Source: Microbotryum silenes-acaulis
Lineage: Eukaryota > Basidiomycota > Microbotryomycetes > Microbotryales > Microbotryaceae
Length of the DNA: 64,000 bases
NCBI GenBank assembly: GCA_003665825.1
Contig: QPFY01000020.1
Coordinates: 310,001 to 374,000, forward strand
Direction: 5' to 3'
Below are positions 31,909-43,566 of the stretch, in pieces. The notes under the pieces were generated by a model. It was not told the DNA's origin and made no database searches. It saw only the letters and a list, made by a program, of their open reading frames with translations. The position numbers were made by a program, and so were the translations under genes. Positions within the stretch are counted from its first letter, which is position 1; every line of letters begins with the position of its first letter.

Positions 31909-34900
31909 TCATCGTGCCAATCTGAGCTCCAACCTCTCCTTCAGTCCCGCCATCTCCTTGTCCATGCTCGACATCGCTCTGGCGTGGCGATGGAGATCCC
32001 AGCGTCGGTTGCTGAGAGTGTCGAGCGCCAGCGCAATGAAGGCGCGGATTGGGCGCTTTTTCGACGTCGGAAGGCGAGCGCGCAGTCGAGGGAGGCCGTG
32101 CTCGATCTGAAGTGCCGTGTAGTCGAGGTCGAGGATCGACACGACCCCCAGCGCGTCGCAGAGAATGGACCTAGCTGCTTGCCAAAATTGAGAAGAGTCA
32201 GGGCAATCATGCCAAAAGTGAGTAAAGTCATCCTCCACCCCTGCCAGGCTGCATGCCTGCACAAGGCAGCAGGCTGAGTCGCCATGCCGCTGCACAAACT
32301 GGCGCTTCCGCGTTGGCGTGAAGTGGTACGCCAGCTTGAAGTGCACCTCGCGCTCGCGGGCCGTGGCGGGCCCGGTGTGGAACCACACCCAGAAGAGTCG
32401 CCTTTCTTTGGGTGTGGCGAGTGATCCAGGGCGTTGTGTGTGGTCGAAACGTCGATGGTTGATGACGCGTCGAAGTCGCGCAATGGTGTAAGGTCTGTCC
32501 AAGTTCAACATTCTCCACTGATCAGCACACAAGGGGCCGGAGGGGAGGGGAAGTTTTTGATCAGGCATGCCGACCGGAGTCGCTCTGGGCAAGATGTGCT
32601 CGAGGGGACCGCCGGGCCGGACTCCAGGTGCTCCAACAACACGAATGACGGGTGGTCGACGTGCGAGGACGGGAACAGGAGGCGGAAGCGGCGGGATGAA
32701 GCGATCGCCTGCGACCTGGATCCACGCCTGGACTTGATCGCGCTTCCATTGCCAAAGGTTGGACAGCTCCGAGCCGTCGCCTTGGGGATGCTTCTCAGGG
32801 GTCCAGGGCACCGTTGGAGCTGCGGGGTATTGGGCTCGCGCATAGATGTCAGCGATGGTGCGTTCGAAACTGAAAAGCTTCGCCAAACGCTTATCCTGCT
32901 CCGAGAACGCCCGCGAGTCATGCAGACCAGGTTGGAGGGGAGAAAGAGAAAGAAAATTGGAGACCGAAAGTTTGGCAGGATCGACGACGGCAGGGTAGCG
33001 TTCAGCGACCGAGAGCACCGCTCGCCAGCGGGGATGTAGCTCCCGGGGTGCGTCGGCGTTCCTCCACGTCCACAGATCCGTAGCAAAGTCAAAGGTCGGA
33101 AGCGCTCGCCGGATGGAACTCCGAGCCAGATCGCTCCAAATCGCAGTTGACCCGCCGGCCAGCACGTCCCAAATCCGTACCGAGACTGAATCCACCACAT
33201 CTTGGATGCTCACGACGCTGAGACCACCTCGCGCCCGTGTCGTGAAGACGACCGATTGCTTGTAGTCACTGCGCCGCGGTCCTCCCTTCACAAAGTCGGC
33301 AAGCTTGCGCTCGATCGCCTTGATCACGTCGGATGGCGGTACGTCGGCGGAGAGAGAGTGCAGCACCTTGGAGATGCCGTAGCGGTTGAGATGGAAAGCC
33401 CGGGTATGATGCGTCATCCATCGGTCGCGCACCGAGAGAATCACTCGATCGACCCTTCGCTCAAGATCATGGAATCCCAGCCTGTTGTTGCCGTCAGGCG
33501 CAAACTGGAGACCGATCCAGGGAAGAGACTCGTCCGGTGCCACGAACGACAGTTTGGACAAGTCCGCGCGATCCCACAACGTCGCGCCCAATGGCATCAC
33601 CACGGTTTTGTCGGTGTTTAGACGGCCGTTCGTCGCGAGTCGCCAATCCCGAGCTAACGCCTCGAGCGAAGCAATAGCTTCCGGTCCAGCGACAGCGACG
33701 ACGGCGTCATCCGCGAACGCCAAATTGGTGATGCATCGAGTCTGCGGACGAGGAGCCAGCTCCGGAAGAGTGATAGTCAGCGCAATGTTGCGTCGACTGA
33801 GAGAATCAAGGAAGGGTTGGAATACCACATACCAGACAGAAGAAGAAAGAGGATCGTCCTGGCCAAGACCGCACAGGAGTCACACCGTCTCGGTAAGGAA
33901 ACCGTTGACAATGTACCGCGCTGTGGACGTCTCGCCGTTGTAGAGCATCCGCAAGACGCGCTGGAAAGATTCCGGCGCGCCGAGAGCCTCAAACACCGCA
34001 AAGACCCAGTCGTGCTCGTCCATGTCGTAAGCCGAGCTCTGATCCAGGGAGAGGAGCGCTGCTGTCGGGAACTCTGCCCCACGACCCCTAATCTCATCGA
34101 TCAGGAGCCTCAGATGCAAAGCCGCGTCCGCTGGTCTTCGCCCTTTGACGAACCCATGCTGTCCGGCCGGAAGAACATCGGGGAGGATCCGGTTCAGACG
34201 AGCCACGTAGACCTTGGTGAAGATCTTGTAGTCGCATTCCCGCAAGGTGATCGGACGATACGATTTGAGGTCGCACCGCGCTGCACCAGGTTTGTTGTGT
34301 TTGAACAAGAGGCGCACATTGGCCTGGCTCTGTTGTGGAGTAAGGGAGCCTCGAGTAATCAGCTCGTTGTAGGCTCGAGTCAAGAGAGGGGCCCAAAGCA
34401 AGGGGCAGGCTCGATACATCGCATAGGGGACCCCTGAAGGCCCCGGAGATCGACCTTCGTGCGTGGTTCGAATCGCTGCGAGCACCTCGGCCTCGCTGAT
34501 GGGCTCGGCAAGAATGTCGACGTGCGAATTCGAGAAGCGCCGAAGGAAGCGAGCGTCGGAAAGCGGGTCGTCACAAGGTCTTGCTGATCTGATGGGTCCC
34601 AAGAGCTCATCCCGCATCGTCACGACCTGTTCCGGATCCTTCGCTTCGACAAGGTAGTGCTGCTGGAAATGAGAATGGGTGTGCTCGAGCGCGCGCTCAA
34701 TGTCAGTGGTGAGCTCGCCATCAGCGAGCCGGATACTCTGAAACTTCACATCCCGGGACCGAGCAGCCAGTTTGGCATGAACCGGACGACTGAGACGTTC
34801 CTCGGATGCAATCTCGGGCACGTGCGCCCTGATCCGGGACTGCCTTGCTCGCTCGTTCACAAGTTTGGTGAGAGCGTCGTGGGTGTTCGTCCAGTCGATG

Positions 34901-35949
34901 ACGTCAAAGGGGCTCATCACCCGACGAGACTCAATGTCCTGCAGTCGAGATACCAGCATCATCTCGAGGGCGTTGCGCTCCCGAAACAGACGCCGAGACA
35001 GCTCGAGAGCTTGGACCCGAGACTCCGAGAGTACGCGCTGAAGGTCCGCGACCGGATCCCCAGACGGTGCTTGCTCAAGGAGAGGAGTGACGAACTCCTT
35101 AAACTCGGCGTGTTTCAAGGTCGACGAGTTGATGCGGGTCAGAAAATGAGCCGCCTGGGGAAGGCAGAGCTCCGCTTCGACCTCGGCACCACTTGCGCGC
35201 AGCCTAAATGTGACCGTAACCGGTCGATGATCCGACATGGATCGAGAGATATTGTACAGAGTGGAAGCAGAAACGATCCGTCGCTCGTGTCGCCGCTGCA
35301 CCAGAACAAAGTCGATGCGCGCGCGCGAAATGAGCCGGCCGTCCTTGCTGAGATGCGGGCGCGTGGTCGCCGGCGACAGTGGGTGCATGAGCCGAATGGC
35401 ATCCGTGTACGCCCCGTCGAGCCGAGACATAAGCGCGGGCCAGTGGTGGGTGTTCGGGCGGTCCACCTGTCGCACTCGATCCACCGCGGGGATAGGGCAG
35501 TCGTTGAGATCGCCCGCGATGACCCGAATGTGAGAGGAGACGGTCGCCCGAAAGTGAAGGGAGGTGAAGAAGAGGAGGCGCTCGGCGGGTTGAACCGGAG
35601 CGTAGATATTGTTGAGTTCGACGACGTCCGTCGAACCCCGCACATCGAAGGTGGTCACGAGTAAGCGCCCGCCAAGAGACTGACGCGTGCGACGATGACC
35701 ACCGAGAAGAGGAGAAGAGCTTGGAATCAAAGTGAGGCAGTGTTGAGAAAAGTAGGCCTCGCCCTGGTGGGACTGGGCGTACTCGTGGCGTATGTGAGAT
35801 TGTCGTGATTTAGGAACATTGTGTTCCTGGAGAAGGATAGCAGAAGGGGGAGGTGTGAGCGAAGTGAAATACGAAAGAAGCAGACGACGTCGTTCAGGGG
35901 TATTGAAGCCCCTGTTGACGTTCCAGGTCATGATGATGAAGTCAATCAT
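31909..35949 (-). pseudogene. LINE-e ORF2: endonuclease-reverse transcriptase, single nonsense codon
   Basis: ORF2 (about 1346 codons) begins MIDFIIMTWNVNRGF and shows the endonuclease motifs LLQEHNVPK, NNIYAPVQPAE, IAGDLNDCPIP, RARIDFVLVQ and MSDHRPVTV. The reverse transcriptase shows [94 protein letters not shown] and AFADDAVVAV. A C-terminal Cys/His cluster (CCLVQAC...HFWHDC) follows. TGA at 33880-33882 replaces the Arg found in LINE-a at VRLLCGLGQ, a CGA-to-TGA transition; the same frame then stays open to the stop at 31909. GLGQDD in place of GLGQGD is also unusual. Confidence 0.92.
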
Positions 35950-37943
35950 TACGATCGCGCCTTCGTTGCAGCAGCAGCTCCCTTGATGGACAACATAGGT
36001 CCGAATGTGGGTGAGGGGAGCGGGTCCGCAGCAGTCGATTCGTTCCAGTCCGATGTGCGCGCGACGCTGGTGAGACGCTGGATACGCTCGGACCGGCGAA
36101 GACCCTGGGAACTTCCTTCGTCCACCTCCTGCTTGGGCTCGGGCTCGGGATCAAACACTGGACCTGGAGACGGCGAAGGCATCCAACCGGTCACAGACGG
36201 GGTGCGGTCCAACTCGGTGATCTCATCGTATAGACCAGCATCCTGTTTGCGCTCGCGATCCGACACACGATTCATCCAGTCGTCGGGAAGGCCGTCCATA
36301 TCAAGCTGATGGTGACTGGCCGATCGGGACCGCGTCAGCTCAGGGGTATGCTCAGGAGTCGTCGAAACAATCTCAGGCACAGACCCCGTCTCGGCCGACT
36401 GCGATTCCCCTTCTTCCGCGTCACTCGTCTCCGTGTGTTCCCCCTGGTTCCCCTCCGCTCCGCGGTCCTGCAGATCCGACAGATCCGAAGGCTCCAGCGG
36501 CGGCACCTCCTGCTGTTGTTCCAGCTGTGCCTCGACTACGCTCATCGCGTCCTCGTCGTCCTCGAGGGCCTGAGCCGGCTCCTCCTGCGCCTCCTCGGCT
36601 ACGTCGCCGGCCAGACTTGCGAATGGGTTTGCGGCGACGATGAAACCGCGAGGGGCGGATGCTGTGGGTGTAGAGCTTTGTGAACGAGTAGGGTAGACTC
36701 GTGGTGAGTTGTTAGTGTCCCTTGTGGGAGATGCGTTCTTCTTTGAACGCTTGGACGCGACAGGAGACATTGGGGGAGAGGGAGAGGCTACATCACCTCT
36801 GCGTTGTTTCTGGGGGGTCGAGGTTTGCTCGATGTTGCTTTGGGGCTCGGCCTGGGGCCTTTGGTTGTTGTTGTTTTTCTGGGAGGCCTGCTGACGCTGG
36901 ACCGGCTTTTGAACGCAGTTGTCGGAGTGGCCTACAAAGCCGCATCGGCGGCACGAGGCTTCGGCCTCGTAGTCGTGGCGAAGGGGCGTGAGTGTTGCGA
37001 GTCGTCCCCGAAGGTCGATCCTCGTCGGTAGAACCTGCCGAAGTTGAGCACCGTTGTTCTTGAACAGGTCGTCGTCGTCGAACTGGACGATGGCCGCGTA
37101 GTTTCCTCGAGCGACGAGGTACGAGCCTTGAACGACCGTTAGAGGCTGCTGGAGTTGGAGCAAGTCGCACTTGTGGCCGTCCCCGGTAAGCTTGGCGACG
37201 ACGCCTTGCAGTTTGTTCCAGAGGTCGTCGTTCGTGTATTCGGCCTCAGGACTGATAATGAAACGCAGTTCGACGACGTTTTTGACGAACGCCAAGCGCT
37301 TGCGGACTTGGGCAAAGGAGCGTTTCCACTCGATCTTGGTCGCCGCGTCGTGGACTTGGTCGAGCGCCGCTGCGCTAGCGCAGCGCACCACGAACTTGAA
37401 CCGGGTGTTACCGCTTTGGATGATCGATTCCGGTGCGACTCCATGGATGATTGGAGCGTATTTCTGGAGCTCGGGCGGGAGGACAACTCCTGCGGGCAGG
37501 TTAAAACACAACGACGTGTCGGGCGACAGGGTACGGAGCACCTTCGAGTACAACTCGGACTTCTCGCGTTCGGTGGCCACGCCGGTGTGTTCGAACGTGA
37601 CTTCCAGAACGGCACCAGACGTGTCGGTAATTGGTTTCGTTGCATTGAGTGCGCTGAAGCGCAGGGAGGTGGCCCGGTCCTTGCCGAAGCCGAGTGCGTC
37701 TTTGAGCACAAGGATGCGGGTGCCCTGGCGTGTGCCATCTTCGACACTGATCATCTTCAGGATTCTCGCGACATCCTCTTTCCTCTTCTTTTCTTCATCA
37801 CGCTTTTCCTGGTACAGCGCTAGGCCGGGGTTCGCTGGTCCCTCGGCGGCATCGGCTTCCGCCCCCGCGTCACCACGTGGTTGTCCCGTCGCTGCCGGCT
37901 CCGGAGGGCCGCGGCCCGGATCAGGCGGTGCCTGGTCGGACAT
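35949..37943 (-). CDS. LINE-e ORF1: gag-like protein
   Basis: The likely start is ATG 37943 (MSDQAPPDPGRGPPEP), since the longer frame to 38192 begins inside the U2-like sequence. The protein of about 664 residues has a charged helix (KRDEEKKRKEDVARIL), a folded mid-region, one CCHC-like knuckle (CRRCGFVGHSDNC), and a long disordered tail rich in Gln, Glu, Ser and Pro. Its TAA stop overlaps the ORF2 ATG by one base. By analogy with other LINE ORF1 proteins it should bind element RNA. It is intact. Confidence 0.85.
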   Translation of the reverse strand: MSDQAPPDPGRGPPEPAATGQPRGDAGAEADAAEGPANPGLALYQEKRDEEKKRKEDVARILKMISVEDGTRQGTRILVLKDALGFGKDRATSLRFSALNATKPITDTSGAVLEVTFEHTGVATEREKSELYSKVLRTLSPDTSLCFNLPAGVVLPPELQKYAPIIHGVAPESIIQSGNTRFKFVVRCASAAALDQVHDAATKIEWKRSFAQVRKRLAFVKNVVELRFIISPEAEYTNDDLWNKLQGVVAKLTGDGHKCDLLQLQQPLTVVQGSYLVARGNYAAIVQFDDDDLFKNNGAQLRQVLPTRIDLRGRLATLTPLRHDYEAEASCRRCGFVGHSDNCVQKPVQRQQASQKNNNNQRPQAEPQSNIEQTSTPQKQRRGDVASPSPPMSPVASKRSKKNASPTRDTNNSPRVYPTRSQSSTPTASAPRGFIVAANPFASLAGDVAEEAQEEPAQALEDDEDAMSVVEAQLEQQQEVPPLEPSDLSDLQDRGAEGNQGEHTETSDAEEGESQSAETGSVPEIVSTTPEHTPELTRSRSASHHQLDMDGLPDDWMNRVSDRERKQDAGLYDEITELDRTPSVTGWMPSPSPGPVFDPEPEPKQEVDEGSSQGLRRSERIQRLTSVARTSDWNESTAADPLPSPTFGPMLSIKGAAAATKARS

Positions 37944-38065
37944 CGGGTCGATAGCTGGTGTAGCAGTTGATGTATTCGATGTATTGACGTTTGCAGAGGT
38001 AGGGTAGTGCGATTGGGATGAAAGATGAAAGATGAAAGATGAGACAAAGTGGCGCCACTGACGTA

Positions 38066-38243
38066 CCGCGCTGGGAGTGAGATAGCACGGACATCTTGGG
38101 AAGCAGGAGGGCAAGCCCAAGAACTGCACACCCAGGCAACGAAAGATAAGATTTGATTGGATGTTGTTCGTTGAACAACTATCAGTAATCAAAACTGATA
38201 AGAACAGATACTACACTTGATCTAAGCCAAAAGGCCAACATGA
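38066..38243 (-). ncRNA. U2 snRNA-like sequence (retrocopy fused to LINE, or displaced gene)
   Basis: On the minus strand the sequence starts TCATGTTGGCCTTTTGGC and continues TTAGATCAAGTGTAGTATCT, the diagnostic U2 5' domain including the branch-point-recognition word GTAGTA. Stem-loop II follows (GTTGTTC-AAC-GAACAAC). A stem III/IV-like hairpin (CTTGGGCTTGCCC...CCCAAG) comes later. The 3' end near 38066 is approximate. The 5' nucleotide abuts the poly(A) of LINE-f, so no normal U2 promoter is in place and the copy is probably not transcribed as a snRNA. Confidence 0.8.
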
Positions 38244-39846
38244 TTTTTTTTTTTTTTGTATGAAACTCATCGCTAATTTGCAAGACGAGAAAACCCCCTA
38301 CGGAACTAAAGGAGATGCTGCCCAGTATGCACGATGATGACCACAACCGCCGCTCGATGCGTTGTAACTAGCAGAACAGACCAACCCGATACATCCGAGT
38401 TCAAGTCCCCCCCACCCACGGTTGCTCCCTCCCAGAGACGAATGAAAGGAAGATTGAAGATAATACACAAGGAATCGGGAAACGATGGAGGAATTGTTGG
38501 TGGTGGTACATGTGTTGTACAGGCGAATCCGATTATAGTTGTACAGTTGAACCTTCTTCGATCTTTTGACTTCAGACCCCCCCTGAGACCGCCCTACTCC
38601 TTGAAGCCCCTTAATTCTTTGACACGCGTCGAACAAGGCCTCCGATGGCACAAACATCCCGCTCAATCCGAATGATTCACGTGGTCCAAAGGGGGGATGT
38701 AACCTCCTGCGACCGCAGCAATCACCTACCCCTTGTACCCAACTGCGCTGGATCTGCACCGCGGATTCCAAACCCCTTTTCGGTTACCAAAGTCGGCCCC
38801 CCCCTCGCGACCGCACGACCCCAGATCACCCCCATTTCAATGACTGCAACTGCGAAACAGGCCTACTTCGCACAAAAACACACAATCCCGAGATTCCCGG
38901 GGAAAGTCACGGAGCATGTGACAGTCCATTGGACACGCCTCGGTCTGCAGCGCGGGCGGGTGGCCGACAACACCGGCGCGCGGCTGGAGACCAGAGGCGG
39001 GGTATACCTTCCGCAGGGGCCTCGCTTCCCTGCGGCGTACTCCCAATCTCGGAACGCACACTCGAGTCCCGTTGTACGTGCAGGTGGTTCCCAATCACCG
39101 CAGATACTGGGGAAAGAAGGAGCATGAGGCCCACGACGGTGATGTCATTGTGTGGGACCTCGCTCGAGTGTGGATGTGTATGGCGGTTCGGTACCCGAGT
39201 CACCCGCCGCGCGGCCGCGACTCCGAGCGAGCAGCAAAGCAAGGAGAGGCGAGCCACGCAGGCAGTTTGTGCCGGCCTTGAACAGGAGATCACGGAGTCG
39301 CTCGACCGAAAGAGAAGACAGACCCGGCCCTTGAGAGGAGTGGAAAACTCACGGCGTAGTCCAGGAGAGGGCCAAGGGGATCCGCTTTCGCTGTGTGTCA
39401 TCGTGATGTGGCAGAAGCTCGAACCAAGGGCGACAATGCCCGCCGGCGCAAAGAACCCGAGGCTCCTGGGGAGTACGGAAGCCTATGAGGAGGAATGGCA
39501 AAAAGAGCGAGAGAAAACAGGTTCAGTATTCTGGCGTGTTTGGGAGACATTTTGGAGATTGAGAAAGAGGGAAAGGGGACTTGTGATTTTTATTTGGTTT
39601 TTGGTTTGTGGTTCTTGGCTGGGTAGGGAGGAGCGCCGTCTACTTCATCGTGCCAATCTGAGCTCCAACCTCTCCTTCAGTCCCGCCATCTCCTTGTCCA
39701 TGCTCGACATCGCTTTGGCGTGGCGATGGAGATCCCAGCGTCGGTTGCTGAGAGTGTCGAGCGCCAGCGCAATGAAGGCGCGGATTGGGCGCTTTTTCGA
39801 CGTCGGAAGGCGAGCGCGCAGTCGAGGGAGGCCGTGCTCGATCTGA
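38244..39846 (-). mobile_element. LINE-f: 5'-truncated LINE with full 3' UTR and poly(A)
   Basis: The copy contains the last 68 or so codons of ORF2 (to about 39643), the complete 3' UTR of about 1.39 kb, and 14 A at 38257-38244. It is almost identical to LINE-e where they overlap (39846-38603 against 32109-30866) and to LINE-b, indicating recent activity. Truncation lies at 39846, after CTCGATCTGA, exactly 60 bp before the first base of the second tRNA-Asp gene. Its poly(A) directly adjoins the U2-like sequence. Confidence 0.92.
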
Positions 39847-39906
39847 TAATTGGTGGTGGTAAAAAAATGATGATCTATACGTTAAAGGACGCGACGCTTC
39901 CACCAG

Positions 39907-39977
39907 TTCTCAGTAGTATAGAGGTAGAATCCACGCCTGTCACGCGTGTGGCCCGGGTTCGATTCCCGGCTGGGAAG
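39907..39977 (+). tRNA. tRNA-Asp (GTC), copy 2
   Basis: The sequence is identical to copy 1 across the body: acceptor TTCTCAG/CTGGGAA, anticodon loop CTGTCAC, T arm CCGGGTTCGATTCCCGG. Forty-odd bases of the upstream flank and much of the downstream flank resemble copy 1, so the locus is a duplicated unit and not an isolated tRNA gene. A T5 run (CCATTTTTC) follows and may terminate Pol III. Confidence 0.93.
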
Positions 39978-40297
39978 ATTCCATTTTTCAATGGCTGTTC
40001 TGCCGTAAAAGACTGCCATTTTTTTTTTTTGCGTCAGCTTACCCAAAGTGCCCTGCCTTCGCCTACAACAGATGTAATGTAATGGTTTCGCTGGAAGCGC
40101 GCTGTAAACGCAAGAAAAAGCCTGACCAGACCGAAGGCTCGCCGAGCTGAGAAGCAAAAAGCTTTTTAGGACACCAGTGGAAACCCGTTAGGTTGACAAG
40201 GAAACCGGTCGTGTAAACACACATGAGATTCTTTCCAAGTCTCGCTACATGCCATCGCTACATTTCCTCGCCACGTGCCGTCGCTACCTTTTCATCG
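39978..40297. other. tRNA 3' flank and HEM2 3' region
   Basis: No gene is seen. The stretch marks the boundary between the transposon-rich left compartment and the conserved gene block. The motif CATCGCTAC recurs three or more times between 40245 and 40305. Confidence 0.5.
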
Positions 40298-42021
<1,724 letters not shown>

Positions 42022-43233
42022 ATGTCAAAGCCCTCGTCGACCGCCACGACGCACACGCAATTGCCTCCGACGTACCAGCCGCACGCGTCATCGTCGGCCG
42101 GCTACGGCGCGACGAACGACGATCGCGACCCCTTGCTTCAGGCTGGGGCCCGTGGTGACGACGAGGATGACATTCCTGAGGACTTCAAAGTCAGTTCTGA
42201 TCTGATCTTTCTAAAACTACCAAGTCACTGCGCTCGCATACTGACCCTCTGGTACAATGCGGTACGACCCACCAGATCGGAGTGACCGTGTCGCAGTCTT
42301 CAAGGGATGTGCGCATGCAGTTCGTGCGCAAGGTCTACATCGTCCTCACGATGCAGTTGGTAAGCTCCAAACACCTGGCACCTGGCACCTGGCACCTGGC
42401 ACTTTGCTCAGCTCGGGACGTAGCGCGCCGACTCTCTGATGGCTGACCTACCCCACCCCACGTGCCCGTCCCCTATCGTTAATCCGTTACTCAGCTCGCC
42501 ACGTTCGGCGTCGGCATGTTGATGCGCGGCGAAGCGGCAACGCAATGGACTCGAGAACACTCGGGTCTCATGATGATCCCCATCCTGGGCTCCTGTAAGT
42601 CCACATGAGTATGAAGGAACAGAGGAGCATCGCTGAGCCCAGGGTCCATCCATTCTCCTACGCAGTCGCGATGATGCTCGGTGCCTTCTGGAAGCGCCAC
42701 TCGCATCCTCTCAACCTCGTCTTCCTCGGCGCCTTCACGCTCTGCGAAGGCGTCTCGGTCGGTGCCGTCGTCTCCTTCTACGACCAACGCATCGTCCTCC
42801 TCGCTCTCGGCATCACGCTCGGTCTCTTTGTCGGCCTCACGCTCTTCACCCTTCAAAGCAGATACGAGTTCGACTCGATGGGGCCCTACCTCTTCTCCGC
42901 CTTGCTCGTGTTTTTCATTACCAGTCTGGTTGGAATGTTCATTCCCTTCTCCAACACGATGGATCTCATCATGGCCGCGGTGGGAGTCTTGCTGTTTAGG
43001 TAAGACCTCTGCCCAATTCGGCGCTTTATTTATCAAAAAAATGCTGATCCCAAAAAATGCTGACCGTGCTCTCACTCCTCCAACACAGCATGTACATCAT
43101 CTACGACACCCACATGCTGATGAAGAGGCTACACGTTGACGACTGGGTTATGGCCTCGATATCGCTCTACTTGGACTTCATCAACCTCTTCCTTCAAGTC
43201 CTTCGCCTGCTCTCCGACATCCAGGACCGCTGA
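42022..43233 (+). CDS. BAX inhibitor-1 / TMBIM (Lifeguard-type) membrane protein
   Basis: Five exons (42022-42189, 42276-42359, 42495-42594, 42666-42999, 43089-43233) encode 276 residues. The N-terminus is a Pro/Ser-rich cytosolic segment followed by the family start IGVTVSQSSRDVRMQFVRKVY. Then come about seven hydrophobic helices, including LATFGVGMLM, MMLGAFWKRHSHPLNLVFLG, FTLCEGVSVGAVVSFY, LGLFVGLTLFTLQSRYEF and ALLVFFITSLVGMFI. The conserved C-terminal segment is IIYDTHMLMKRLHVDDWVMASISLYLD, ending in DIQDR. Family members sit in ER, Golgi or vacuole membranes and affect calcium leak and cell death (BXI1/YBH3 in yeast). The frame is intact. The exact subfamily is not resolved. Confidence 0.93.
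42373..42402. repeat. ACCTGGC tandem repeat (four units) in TMBIM intron 2
   Basis: Four perfect heptamer units plus two bases lie just after the 5' splice site of the second intron. The tract is likely polymorphic in length. Confidence 0.9.
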
Positions 43234-43566
43234 TTCTCCCCGTATATTCATCCACTTCCCTATTTTCATTTTCCATCGGTGCGACTCGACCTTTTTAGTA
43301 GGATCATGTAATATCACTTCCATTCACCAATCAGGCTTTGTGTCTTTGGCAACATCGTGATCTACTACTACCGCTAAACCGCTGAGAAAAAAAGATATGA
43401 AAAAAAAAGGGTGGGGGAGATTATAGTCATGCGCTTCATAATAGGGAGGTCACTACACCAAACATAAGAAGCAAAACCAAGGCAAAAACAAACAGCTGCG
43501 AGACAGAGGCGAGGATATGCATTACTTTGATCGGAAAACTTCGTACCAGGGTTTATTCTTTTCCCT
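43234..43566. other. convergent 3' ends of TMBIM gene and WEE1
   Basis: The 333 bases between two converging stop codons should hold both 3' UTRs and polyadenylation sites. A-rich stretches near 43386-43410 are candidates on the plus strand. No gene is seen. Confidence 0.5.

Larger units (their letters stand above)
30866..38065 (-). mobile_element. LINE-e: nearly full-length non-LTR retrotransposon (5' UTR, ORF1, ORF2, 3' UTR)
   Basis: This is the most complete element of the window: short 5' leader with triple CATCTTT repeats (about 38000-38035), ORF1 (37943-35949), ORF2 (35949-31909) and about 1.04 kb of 3' UTR. The 3' UTR matches LINE-f closely but stops 345 bases short of the poly(A) end, at the junction with LINE-d (30865/30866). 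Its 5' end is fused to a U2 snRNA-like sequence (38066-38243). One nonsense codon interrupts ORF2. The two ORFs overlap at TAATGA. Confidence 0.9.

Noticed and set aside
37944..38192. Upstream extension of LINE-e ORF1 starting with MITDSCSTNN
   Set aside because: This segment is encoded by the U2 snRNA-like sequence and the leader, so the ATG at 37943 is the more likely start.
38929..39846. 305-codon plus-strand open frame over LINE-f
   Set aside because: It runs antisense through the LINE 3' UTR and the ORF2 tail; openness reflects GC-rich composition.
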